Origin: CBDEGK01 sp965237855
GTDB taxonomy: Bacteria > Pseudomonadota > Gammaproteobacteria > Pseudomonadales > Halieaceae
NCBI GenBank assembly: GCA_965237855.1
Contig: CBDEGK010000005.1
Location: 62,001 to 126,000 of the forward strand
Direction of reading: 5' to 3'
DNA: 64,000 bases
The notes beneath the pieces were generated by a model that saw nothing but the letters and a program-made list of their open reading frames with translations, did not search any database and was not told the DNA's origin. Positions 36,204 to 44,104 of the stretch are shown here, in pieces (position 1 is the first letter of the stretch; the number at the start of each line of letters is the position of its first letter). Position numbers and translations under genes: made by a program.

Positions 36204-37229
36204 ATGTTAGTACTCGGAATAGAAACGTCTTGCGACGAGACCGGCATCGCGCTTTACGACAGTGAGCGGGGTTTGCTGGCGGATGCTTTATACAGCCAGG
36301 TGGCCGTGCACGAGGAATATGGCGGCGTAGTGCCAGAACTAGCTTCCCGTGACCATGTGCGCAAAACCCTGCCCCTGGTGCGCCAGGTATTGGCTGAAGC
36401 CGCCTGCGCAGCGGGCGACATTGATGGGGTGGCTTATACCGCGGGGCCGGGCTTGGTAGGGGCCCTGATGGTGGGTGCCACTTTGGCGCGGTCGCTGGCA
36501 TTTGGTTGGGGTATACCCGCCCTGGGTGTACACCACATGGAGGGGCATTTATTGGCTCCCATGCTGGAACAGAGAAAACCCACCTATCCCTTCGTGGCCC
36601 TGCTGGTTTCCGGCGGACACACCCAGTTGGTGCGCGTCGACAAACTGGGTGTGTATAAATTGCTGGGAGAATCCCTGGACGACGCGGCCGGCGAAGCCTT
36701 CGACAAGGTTGCCAAAATGCTGGGTCTACCCTATCCCGGTGGCCCGCATGTGGCGCGCCTGGCAGAACAGGGGGATGGATCCAGGTTCGGATTTCCCCGG
36801 CCTATGGTGAACCGCCCAGGGCTGGATTTCAGTTTCAGTGGTCTCAAAACCTTCACCTTGAATACGGTGGAAGCGGAAGGCGGACGCGGCCATTTGTCGG
36901 AGCAGAGTCGAGCAGACATAGCCGAGGCGTTTCAGTCGGCGGCGGTCGACACCCTGGTCATCAAGTGCCGTCGGGCCCTGCAACAGGAGGAGCTGGATTG
37001 CCTGGTGATAGCCGGCGGCGTCAGTGCCAACACCTGCCTGCGGCAACGCCTGGAAACCGCGCTGGCCAAGATCAGGGCCCAGGTTTTCTACGCGGCACCG
37101 CAGTACTGTACCGACAATGGTGCCATGATTGCCTATGCCGGCTGTCAGCGTTTGCTGGCGGGCCAGCGCGATGAAACCGAAACCCGGGTACGGCCGCGCT
37201 GGCCTATGGACGAGTTGGAGGCAGTATGA
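36204..37229 (+). CDS. tsaD: tRNA N6-threonylcarbamoyladenosine transferase TsaD
   Basis: 341 residues. It has the ASKHA/TsaD signatures LGIETSCDETGIALYD, the metal-binding VHHMEGHLLAP with its two His, LLVSGGHTQLV, and GEAFDKVAKMLGLPYPGGP, plus VIAGGVSANTCLR near the end. It transfers the threonylcarbamoyl group to A37 of ANN-decoding tRNAs with TsaB and TsaE. I chose ATG 36204; the long upstream frame reads antisense through rpsU and is not credible. It overlaps folB by four bases (ATGA). Confidence 0.97.
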   Translation: MLVLGIETSCDETGIALYDSERGLLADALYSQVAVHEEYGGVVPELASRDHVRKTLPLVRQVLAEAACAAGDIDGVAYTAGPGLVGALMVGATLARSLAFGWGIPALGVHHMEGHLLAPMLEQRKPTYPFVALLVSGGHTQLVRVDKLGVYKLLGESLDDAAGEAFDKVAKMLGLPYPGGPHVARLAEQGDGSRFGFPRPMVNRPGLDFSFSGLKTFTLNTVEAEGGRGHLSEQSRADIAEAFQSAAVDTLVIKCRRALQQEELDCLVIAGGVSANTCLRQRLETALAKIRAQVFYAAPQYCTDNGAMIAYAGCQRLLAGQRDETETRVRPRWPMDELEAV

Positions 37230-37624
37230 ACGGCGACCGGGTGTATATACGAGACCTGCGTATCGATACTTTTATCGGCATTTATGACTGGGAGCAGCGC
37301 GTCCGCCAGACAATATCCATTGACCTGGAAATGGCTGCGGATATCGCCGCTGCGGCGCAGCAGGACGATATATCGGCGACGCCGGATTACGCGGCGATTT
37401 CACAGCGTTTGATCGACTATGTGGAGAACCAGCATTTCCAGTTGATCGAGACACTGGCGCAACAATTGGCCACGTTGTTGTTGGATGAGTTTGACCTGGA
37501 CTGGTTGCGTCTGCGGCTGGGTAAGCCCGGTGCCGTCGCCGCTGCCGCCGACGTTGGCGTGATCATAGAGCGCGGATCAATGGGGTCAGACTCCTTTGAT
37601 CAAAAAACGATCAAAGGAGTCTGA
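37226..37624 (+). CDS. folB: Dihydroneopterin aldolase FolB
   Basis: 132 residues. It opens DRVYIRDLRIDTFIGIYDWE, with the Tyr/Glu residues of the active site, and has VENQHFQLIETLAQQLA, the conserved Glu. Produces 6-hydroxymethyl-dihydropterin and glycolaldehyde in folate synthesis. The family normally ends near VGVIIERG; here a perfect inverted repeat at 37578-37632 has supplied about 15 extra codons (SMGSDSFDQKTIKGV) and the stop codon. Overlaps tsaD by ATGA; folK follows. Confidence 0.95.
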   Translation: MNGDRVYIRDLRIDTFIGIYDWEQRVRQTISIDLEMAADIAAAAQQDDISATPDYAAISQRLIDYVENQHFQLIETLAQQLATLLLDEFDLDWLRLRLGKPGAVAAAADVGVIIERGSMGSDSFDQKTIKGV

Positions 37625-37632
37625 CCCCATTG
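37578..37632. repeat. Perfect inverted repeat, 24-bp arms, REP-like
   Basis: Arm 37578-37601 (CAATGGGGTCAGACTCCTTT and GATC), a 7-base AAAAAAC loop, and a fully complementary arm 37609-37632. The GGGGTCAGACTCC core is like REP units mobilised by REP-associated tyrosine transposases, which is established for related sequences; no such transposase is in this window. It overlaps the folB 3' end and stop. Confidence 0.93.
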
Positions 37633-37644
37633 GGCCCTTTTGGC

Positions 37645-38136
37645 ATGGCACAGGTGTATCTCAATCTGGGTAGCAATGTTGAGCGTGAACGCTATCTCAA
37701 GGCAGGTTTGGCCGAGTTGCGTGCCAGCTTTGCGGACCTGCGGGTGTCCGCTGTCTATGAGAGCGCCGCGGTGGGCTTTGCAGGTGACCCATTCTGGAAC
37801 CTTGGTGTAGCCCTGCAGACTGGCTTGCCGCTGGCCGAATTGGCGGCCGGGTTACGTCAGCTGGAATATGATCATGGTCGGCCGAAGAATGCCACTCGGT
37901 TCAGTGCTCGCACCCTGGACATCGATATTGTTAGCTACGATGAGCTGGCGGGTGAATTCAATGGGATCGTGTTGCCGAGGCCTGAATTGACCGAGAATGC
38001 CTTTGTCCTGGCGCCGATGGCGGAACTGGCGCCCGAATCCAAACACCCGGTGCTGGGTGTCAGCTACCGTGAACTGTGGAAGCGCTACGACGAGAGCAAG
38101 CAGCCGCTTAAAATTATCGCGGTGAATCTCAGCTAG
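37645..38136 (+). CDS. folK: HPPK, 6-hydroxymethyl-7,8-dihydropterin pyrophosphokinase
   Basis: 163 residues from ATG 37645. It begins MAQVYLNLGSNVERERYLKA, typical of FolK, and has the ATP/pterin motifs GRPKNATRFSARTLDIDI and VLPRPELTENAFVLAPMAEL. It pyrophosphorylates the product of FolB. The frame could start earlier at 37630 (ATT), but that is in the inverted repeat; the ATG 5 codons later matches family starts. A 40-bp hairpin-forming sequence begins at its last bases. Confidence 0.95.
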   Translation: MAQVYLNLGSNVERERYLKAGLAELRASFADLRVSAVYESAAVGFAGDPFWNLGVALQTGLPLAELAAGLRQLEYDHGRPKNATRFSARTLDIDIVSYDELAGEFNGIVLPRPELTENAFVLAPMAELAPESKHPVLGVSYRELWKRYDESKQPLKIIAVNLS

Positions 38137-38174
38137 GATCGAATCAGTGTGCCCTTTGGGTATCATTCGATCCT
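38135..38174. repeat. Hairpin-forming inverted repeat after folK
   Basis: AGGATCGAAT (38135-38144) pairs perfectly with ATTCGATCCT (38165-38174); inside, CCC-TTT-GGG forms a second small stem. No T-run follows, so it may be a rho-independent-like or stabilising 3' structure for tsaD-folB-folK. Confidence 0.7.
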
Positions 38175-38224
38175 GAGTAAGCCCTCGTCCCCCGGGTTAC
38201 TATTGTTTACCATGCTATGGCATC

Positions 38225-39259
38225 ATGCCGTGCATGATTCGAACCTTCAAAATTCTGATATTCGGCGCTCTGGCGTTGCTAATCGCCGGCGCCAGCATCA
38301 CCTATAGCTGGACCTTTACCCCCATCGGTCGCCTGGATTATGTGCCTGCGGTCATGGCACGACTGGCTTCATGGTCGGATGCACCCATTGGACTGACTCC
38401 CGAAGCTCGGCGCGCTTCCAATGCCATGGTGCAGAACATGCTGGGGGGAGAAGAGGCGGACCTGGATCATATAGAAGATCGCGTGATCGAGGCCAACGGT
38501 GTTGAGATTCCCGTGCGCATCTACTGGCCCCACAGCGATCGGGTTCTGCCGATCTACCTGGACATTCATGGCGGCGGCTGGTGGATGGGAGACGGCTTCC
38601 CTTTTCATAGCCAGGCGACTCGATTGGCAGCGGCCGTTGAGGCTATCGTGGTTTCCGTGGATTATCGGCTCGCGCCGGAGCATCCCTATCCTGCTGCACT
38701 TGATGACTGTATGAGTGTATTAAGCTGGATTCATGACAATGCGGAGGCGCTTGGCGGCGACCCAGAAAGATTAGCGATTGGTGGAGGTAGTGCCGGAGGG
38801 AACCTGGCGGCAGCTTTGGCTATCCGCGCACGCGATGAAGGTGGTCCCAAACTCCTGTTTCAGTATCTGCTGGTCCCCGCTACCGATCTCAGTGGAACCA
38901 CCGAGTGGCCCTCGTACAGTGAGGCCGGTGATGACTACGTACTCAAGGTCAGTGGCACGAAGACAATGGTGGATGCCTATGTTCCCGACCGGGAGCAAAG
39001 GCACCATGCCTATGTCAGTCCGCTGCTGGCCGAAGATCATAGCGACTTGCCACCCGCGTTGGTCGTCACCGCCCATTTCGACCCGCTGCGCGACGAGGGC
39101 AGGGCCTACGCCGAGACCCTGACCAGGGCGGGGGTCGATGTTGTTCTGCATCAGGAACCGGCATCGCTACACGGTTTCATGGGTTCTCCCGCACGGATCG
39201 AAAAGATCAGCACCATGGCTGCTGCCGCAATCCGGGATGCGCTCTGGCAGAATCCATAA
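38225..39259 (+). CDS. Alpha/beta hydrolase, HSL type (esterase)
   Basis: 344 residues with an N-terminal hydrophobic helix (LIFGALALLIAGASITYSW), so membrane-attached or exported. The HSL-family oxyanion-hole motif HGGGWWMGDG and nucleophile elbow GGGSAGGNLAAAL (Ser) are visible, as are the Asp in HFDPLRDEG and the final His in LHGFMG. The usual GDSAG is GGSAG. It hydrolyses short-chain esters; the substrate is unknown. ATG 38225 and ATG 38234 are both possible. It starts the small accessory block up to 42.3 kb. Confidence 0.88.
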   Translation: MPCMIRTFKILIFGALALLIAGASITYSWTFTPIGRLDYVPAVMARLASWSDAPIGLTPEARRASNAMVQNMLGGEEADLDHIEDRVIEANGVEIPVRIYWPHSDRVLPIYLDIHGGGWWMGDGFPFHSQATRLAAAVEAIVVSVDYRLAPEHPYPAALDDCMSVLSWIHDNAEALGGDPERLAIGGGSAGGNLAAALAIRARDEGGPKLLFQYLLVPATDLSGTTEWPSYSEAGDDYVLKVSGTKTMVDAYVPDREQRHHAYVSPLLAEDHSDLPPALVVTAHFDPLRDEGRAYAETLTRAGVDVVLHQEPASLHGFMGSPARIEKISTMAAAAIRDALWQNP

Positions 39260-39346
39260 CAAACTAGAGCGGACGGATGCCTAATGTGTTCGACACTCCG
39301 TTTTGCTTATACTTAGGTGATATCGCATTAGCCTTGAGGGCACACT

Positions 39347-40111
39347 TTGAAGCAGAGACACAACCCCGGGGCACGCGGGAGAATTGAGAAGCTATTGGGT
39401 AGGCTGGCTCGCTGGGCGGCTGATTTTTCCGGGGGAGCCGTATACAAGCGGCGAGTGCTTTTTCTCGACGAGACGAGCTGGCGGCGGCCTTACGAGCGCC
39501 AACTCCTGGCAGATCGGCGCCCGGGAAAGCCCCGGCATCAAGCGCTTGATAACCGATTTACACTGATAAAATTCGCCGAATCTGTGGCGGGCCTTCCTGG
39601 CAGCACGGCAGAATGTGGCGCCTACCGTGGCGTTGGCTCCAGTTTGATCTGTGAAGCTCTCTCCCAGACTTATTCTGGAGACGAGAAGCATTTTGTCTTC
39701 GACGCATTCGAAGGGCTTCCCGAACCGAGCAAGGCGGATCGGGAAGGTTGGTGGTCGGAAGGTGACTTGAAGGTAGAGCAAGAGATCGCCGAGGAGCTTT
39801 GTGCGCCCTACGGCTTTTGCGAGTTTGCGCCGGGCTGGATTCCCGATCGCTTTGCGGAGGTCGGCGATCGCCGATTTCGTCTCATTCACATCGACGTCGA
39901 TCTCTACGACCCCACTAAAGCCTCAATTGAATTCTTCTTCCCGCGACTCATCGAGGGTGGCGTCATGATACTGGACGATCATGGAGTAACGAGTTGCCCC
40001 GGCGCGCGAAAGGCTGCGGAAGAGTATTTCGACGGTCGTCCCGAACGCTTGATCGAACTTCCCACCGGGCAGGCATTCATATTTCGCGGCGCGGACGACG
40101 CGAGCTGTTAA
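39347..40111 (+). CDS. TylF/MycF-type O-methyltransferase
   Basis: 254 residues. The macrocin O-methyltransferase pattern is present: AECGAYRGVGSSLICEAL as the SAM-binding loop, FVFDAFEGLPEPS, and metal-binding HIDVDLYDPT with LDDHGVTSCPGARKA. Such enzymes methylate a sugar or aglycone hydroxyl. The only in-frame start at the beginning is TTG 39347; a weak ribosome site (GAGGG) lies upstream. Convergent to the next methyltransferase with only 6 bp between stops. Confidence 0.85.
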   Translation: MKQRHNPGARGRIEKLLGRLARWAADFSGGAVYKRRVLFLDETSWRRPYERQLLADRRPGKPRHQALDNRFTLIKFAESVAGLPGSTAECGAYRGVGSSLICEALSQTYSGDEKHFVFDAFEGLPEPSKADREGWWSEGDLKVEQEIAEELCAPYGFCEFAPGWIPDRFAEVGDRRFRLIHIDVDLYDPTKASIEFFFPRLIEGGVMILDDHGVTSCPGARKAAEEYFDGRPERLIELPTGQAFIFRGADDASC

Positions 40112-40117
40112 TCCAGC

Positions 40118-40807
40118 TTAGTTGCGCCTGATAACAACATGAGCCTGTTGTGGCGGGTTCCGATGTACATCCAGCACCTGGAAATGGGGTTGCCAGATTT
40201 CAACCAGTTTCTCCGCGCTCAGGTAGGTGTTGTTATGCAGGCCGCGATCGCTGCCTTTCTCGTACCAGCCTGCCTCGCGGGCAGACTCAGGCAGTTTGTC
40301 GAAATCATGGATGGTCGCCAACACAAAGCCGCCGGGCTTTACCAGCCGCCCAAATTCAGCAATCCAGCCGGGTTGGGCGTCATAGGGTATGTGGGTGAAC
40401 ACTGAGTTTGCGATAATCAGATCGAACATACCGGAGTCATAGGGCAGAGGCGGCTCGAGGCTGGTCTGCCTTATATCTACGAACTGCCCCAGCGTTTTAC
40501 TGGTCCACTCCACCGCTACCGGGTTTACATCACAGCCGAAACGCTCAATATCGAAAGGCAGAAACTGTAACATTATGCGCCCGGTGCCGATTCCGAAATC
40601 CAGCATTCGCTGCATGCTGCCCGCGTCGCCACCGTGCTCATTCAGTTGGGTAAGATAGCGAACCGCGTCTCGATAACCGGTACCGAGAAAGGTGTTTACG
40701 TCGGACTTGCTGCGGCCCTGCACTTGATTCACGATCTCAGCCGGCGGCACCATACGCACGTCGGTCTGCAGTGGATGCAAGTCGAGGGAGAATTTATCCC
40801 GGTACAA
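40118..40807 (-). CDS. Class I SAM-dependent methyltransferase
   Basis: At least 229 residues. SAM-binding motif MLDFGIGTGRIMLQFLP and post-motif FDLIIANSVFTHIPYDAQPG are typical. The annotated start is TTG 40807, but the frame stays open about 43 codons further upstream (to a stop near 40943) with a protein-like, Arg/Lys-rich sequence (LKKLARRKKKFLSAREAKQY) and no ATG, GTG or TTG; the real N-terminus is uncertain. Substrate unknown; together with TylF it suggests modification of a glycan or secondary metabolite. Confidence 0.75.
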   Translation of the reverse strand: MYRDKFSLDLHPLQTDVRMVPPAEIVNQVQGRSKSDVNTFLGTGYRDAVRYLTQLNEHGGDAGSMQRMLDFGIGTGRIMLQFLPFDIERFGCDVNPVAVEWTSKTLGQFVDIRQTSLEPPLPYDSGMFDLIIANSVFTHIPYDAQPGWIAEFGRLVKPGGFVLATIHDFDKLPESAREAGWYEKGSDRGLHNNTYLSAEKLVEIWQPHFQVLDVHRNPPQQAHVVIRRN

Positions 40808-41041
40808 TTCAGCTGCGGCGTTCCGATACTGCTTTGCCTCTCGCGCCGAGAGGAACTTTTTCTTACGTCGAGCCAGCTTTTTCAGTGGCCGTAATAGCGG
40901 GTTTGTTTCGTGGGTACCGATCTCAGTTTACTCTTGGGCAGGTGAGTGGGGGCAAGCTTGTAGCCGACTTAACCATAACCAAATACTCCGCGCTATTCCA
41001 GTGCTACGCGAAGCCAAGTCGTGAAGGGAGATCACATTTTC

Positions 41042-42268
41042 ATGCACTCTGGTAGATCCTGGGCTAATCTAGTTGCAAACAACGTAGGGATGAGCTTCAT
41101 GCGCCACGAGGTACAGGTTGAACTACTCAAGTTATTGATGCATCAACTCGATGAAGGTATCAACGCAGATGCCGGAGGGCTGCGTAAAAACCCCGCTTCC
41201 GCCTATACCTGCCCGAAATTGGCCGCGCAGGAGCAACAATCTTTTTTTGCCGAACACCCACAAATGATAGGTTTGAGCGGGGAACTACCAGAACCCAACT
41301 CCTTTATTACACTCTCTGATTTTGGAATAGAGATACTCGCTACCCGTGATGAAGATGGCAACTTCCACGCGTTTTTGAACAGTTGTCGCCATCGCGGAAC
41401 CATGTTGGAGACCGAACGTCGTGGTGTCAGAAAACGTTTCTCCTGCCCTTTCCATGCCTGGACGTATAAAACTGATGGCGAGTTGGCTGCAATCCCCATG
41501 CCCGAGCACTTTGGCAATGTCGATAAATCCTGCCACGGCCTTATTGAGCTACCCTCGCTGGAGAGCCTGGGTTTTCTTTGGGTACACCCCAACCCTAAAG
41601 GCACACTCGACGCCGAGCAACTTTTCTCAGGCTTGATCGATGACATGGATTCATGGGGTTTCGGCAAGCTGATTCTGGCTGACGAGACCACCTATGACAT
41701 GCGGCTAAACTGGAAGCTTGCCACTGACACCTTTGGCGAAACCTATCACTTCAAACGTTTGCATAAGAACACCCTCGGCCAAATATTCCACGGCGATGTT
41801 TTGGCCTACGACACCTTCGGCCGCAATCATCGAATGATCCTGTGCCAGAAGGAAATTGATAACTACCGCCACCTGCCCGAATCCGAGTGGAAGATCAATG
41901 TGGGTGGATTCCCAGTGTACTTCCTGTTCCCCAACGTTATTCTCAATGTGACCGCGGCGGGAATGACCGTTGTTCGAGTCTATCCAGTACCGGGAGATCC
42001 AGGCCGCTCGATATCACAGTTGGCATTTTACTTTGACGAAGCGGCCCTGGCGGCCGACCCGGCCATGCTTCAGGGCAGGGCACAAGCCTTCGGCGATGTC
42101 GTAGAACTCGAGGACTACGCCACCGCAGAGAGCACGCAGCGAGCGGCCGAATCAGGCCTGATGGAATACGTTATTTTTGGCCGCAATGAGCCACCACTGC
42201 ACCATTACCACAATACCTTTCGAGAAGCGCTGGGCATGGAGCCTTTGGAATTACTGGACTCGGTCTAG
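41042..42268 (+). CDS. Rieske non-haem iron oxygenase, alpha subunit type
   Basis: About 408 residues. The Rieske centre is SCRHRGTML and CPFHAWTYKTDG (CxH-x16-CxxH); the catalytic iron site is ATDTFGETYHFKRLHKN with Asp, Glu and two His in the usual order. Family enzymes hydroxylate aromatics or betaines, needing a reductase that is not adjacent. Starts: GTG 41021, ATG 41042 (preceded by AAGGGAG, 11 bases) or ATG 41090/41099; I used 41042. Converges with the pteridine reductase gene (8-bp gap). Confidence 0.9.
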   Translation: MHSGRSWANLVANNVGMSFMRHEVQVELLKLLMHQLDEGINADAGGLRKNPASAYTCPKLAAQEQQSFFAEHPQMIGLSGELPEPNSFITLSDFGIEILATRDEDGNFHAFLNSCRHRGTMLETERRGVRKRFSCPFHAWTYKTDGELAAIPMPEHFGNVDKSCHGLIELPSLESLGFLWVHPNPKGTLDAEQLFSGLIDDMDSWGFGKLILADETTYDMRLNWKLATDTFGETYHFKRLHKNTLGQIFHGDVLAYDTFGRNHRMILCQKEIDNYRHLPESEWKINVGGFPVYFLFPNVILNVTAAGMTVVRVYPVPGDPGRSISQLAFYFDEAALAADPAMLQGRAQAFGDVVELEDYATAESTQRAAESGLMEYVIFGRNEPPLHHYHNTFREALGMEPLELLDSV

Positions 42269-42276
42269 ATTGGGAC

Positions 42277-43020
42277 CTAAGTAAGCCCCCGCCCTCCGTC
42301 CACAGCCAGCAACTGTCCTGTTACATAGGGCGCGTCATCGGCCAGGAAGGTGACGGCAGCGGCTATATCCTCACTGCAGCCCAGAGCCCCAAGGGGAATT
42401 TTTTCAAGCATCGCCTGTTGTTGCTGTTCCCCGAAATCAGCATCTTCCGGCCACAGGATGGCGCCGGGTGCGATGGCATTTACACGAATTTCCGGTGCGT
42501 ATTCAAGCGCCAGTGACTGTGTGAGATTACCCAGGGCAGTCTTGCTGAGATGGTAGATAGTGTAGTTTCGGGTGGGCAGGGAGGTGTGGGCGTCGAGCAG
42601 GTTGATGATGCAACCCCGGTTGTGCGCCAACGATTCCCGTGCACCCTGAGCCAGTATAAATGGCGCCCTTAGGTTGGTGTCCAACAGAGTGTTCCAGTCG
42701 CTTTCACCCGCCTGTTCCAGCGGAGTGGAAAAATAGGCCGATGCATTGTTCACCAACACATTGAGCCCCTCAAAATACGAGACTACGGCATCGATAAGTT
42801 GTCGGCATTCGCCACCATCGCTCAGATCGGCCTGAAACCCGTGGCAGGATTCTTTCCGCAGGTCGTTTAACTCATCACACAATTGGCTGGCTTGTGCTGT
42901 CGATTGATTACAGTGAACGGCGATACGATAGCCGCGCCGGTGCAGATGTCGGCAAATCTCAGCGCCGATGCGGCGGCCGCCACCTGTTACCAGGGCGACT
43001 TTTTTCAGCCCATTACTCAT
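42277..43020 (-). CDS. folM: Pteridine reductase, SDR family (FolM-like)
   Basis: 247 residues. The cofactor motif is VTGGGRRIGAEIC, i.e. the TGxxxRxG form characteristic of pteridine reductases, then LVNNASAYF, catalytic IYHLSK, and RVNAIAPGAILWP. It reduces dihydropterins/dihydrofolate with NADPH. I chose ATG 43020: it overlaps the stop of cca by eight bases (ATGAGTAA), and the longer frame would run backwards into cca. Confidence 0.9.
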   Translation of the reverse strand: MSNGLKKVALVTGGGRRIGAEICRHLHRRGYRIAVHCNQSTAQASQLCDELNDLRKESCHGFQADLSDGGECRQLIDAVVSYFEGLNVLVNNASAYFSTPLEQAGESDWNTLLDTNLRAPFILAQGARESLAHNRGCIINLLDAHTSLPTRNYTIYHLSKTALGNLTQSLALEYAPEIRVNAIAPGAILWPEDADFGEQQQQAMLEKIPLGALGCSEDIAAAVTFLADDAPYVTGQLLAVDGGRGLT

Positions 43021-44104
43021 ACAATACTGCCAGTATTTGTAAACGCGCCTGCCGCACCCTTTCGCCCATGGCTGGACCCTTGATGCCTTCGGCCTGCCAC
43101 TGGCTGGTATCGATGGAGGCGGTCTGGGCGGCGGCCTGCACCAGCGCATCCCGTTCATCGCCGCGCAGGGCGTAGGCCAGGGTGCAAACTTCCAGGAAAT
43201 CCTCAAAGCGCTGGTCCCGGCGCCAGGCTTCGGTCTGTTCCAGCAGTCGCAAGGCGTGTTCGCCGCTCCGACAGTGACAATCCATGCCGTGGCGGGCCAC
43301 CAGCAGGGCCAGGTCGCGATGTTGATTGGGAACTTTGAAGATTTCACAGACCTGCTCAATGATGTCGCCTGGCTGGTGCGCCATGAGGGCGGCAAAGCGA
43401 ACCGCTGTTGAGTGACTGGCCTGTGATGCCAGATGCAGGGTTTTCAATTCCCGCTCACGGGGGTGCCAATTCGGGCACAGGGCGGCTATGGCTCCGCAGT
43501 CCTCCAGTACCTGGAAGAATACCGAGGGGTTGGCAGTCTTCAGCGCTTTTTCGGTTTCCACCCACAGGCGTTCTGCTGCCAGGAAGGTCAATTCGCCACT
43601 GTGGCTGAGCCGGGTCATCAGGTTCATGGTGTCAGCGGCAATGCTGAAGCCATACTCGTGATAGCGGGCGGCAAAACGCGCCGCTCGCAAAACCCTGAGT
43701 GGATCCTCGATAAAGGCATCGGACACATGGCGCAAAATGCGCTGTGCCAGGTCTTGCTGCCCGTTGAATGGGTCGACCAAATTGCCCGCTGAATCTCGGG
43801 CGATGGCGTTAACCGTCAAGTCACGCCGCGACAAGTCCTGTTGCAGTGTGACATCCGGGGCCGCGTGAACCTCGAAGCCGGCATAGCCGTGGCCGCTTTT
43901 ACGCTCGGTCCGGGCCAGCGCATATTCATCGCCACTGTCGGGGTGGAGATAGACCGGGAAGTCCTTGCCTACCTGCTTGAAGCCCAGCGCCAGCATTTGC
44001 TCCGGGGTAGAGCCCACCACGACCCAATCATGCTCCAGGGGTTTAATACCCAGCAGCTCGTCGCGCACGGCTCCACCGACCAGGTATACGTCAAGATCAT
44101 TCAC
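43013..44104 (-). CDS. cca: CCA-adding tRNA nucleotidyltransferase, HD motif lost
   Basis: About 363 residues, shorter than the 410 of E. coli Cca. The head domain is complete: DVYLVGGAVRDELLGIKPLE with HDWVVVGSTPEQM, and RDLTVNAIARDSAGNLVDPF with LRAARFAARYH. In the C-terminal half the HD phosphohydrolase segment (CHDLGKG and the following HHGHG in E. coli) is absent: RFAALMAHQPGDIIEQVCEIFKVPN jumps over it. So it should add CCA but lack phosphatase activity. Starts at GTG 44104, overlapping apaH; GTG 44110 is an alternative. Confidence 0.93.
   Translation of the reverse strand: MNDLDVYLVGGAVRDELLGIKPLEHDWVVVGSTPEQMLALGFKQVGKDFPVYLHPDSGDEYALARTERKSGHGYAGFEVHAAPDVTLQQDLSRRDLTVNAIARDSAGNLVDPFNGQQDLAQRILRHVSDAFIEDPLRVLRAARFAARYHEYGFSIAADTMNLMTRLSHSGELTFLAAERLWVETEKALKTANPSVFFQVLEDCGAIAALCPNWHPRERELKTLHLASQASHSTAVRFAALMAHQPGDIIEQVCEIFKVPNQHRDLALLVARHGMDCHCRSGEHALRLLEQTEAWRRDQRFEDFLEVCTLAYALRGDERDALVQAAAQTASIDTSQWQAEGIKGPAMGERVRQARLQILAVLYE

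Noticed and set aside
38225..42268. Secondary metabolite gene cluster around the TylF-type methyltransferase
   Set aside because: No synthase, glycosyltransferase or carrier protein genes; a hydrolase, two methyltransferases and a Rieske oxygenase on mixed strands are not enough.
42277..43395. Longer 372-residue version of the pteridine reductase
   Set aside because: The extra N-terminal part is cca read in another frame; the ATG at 43020 fits the family start.
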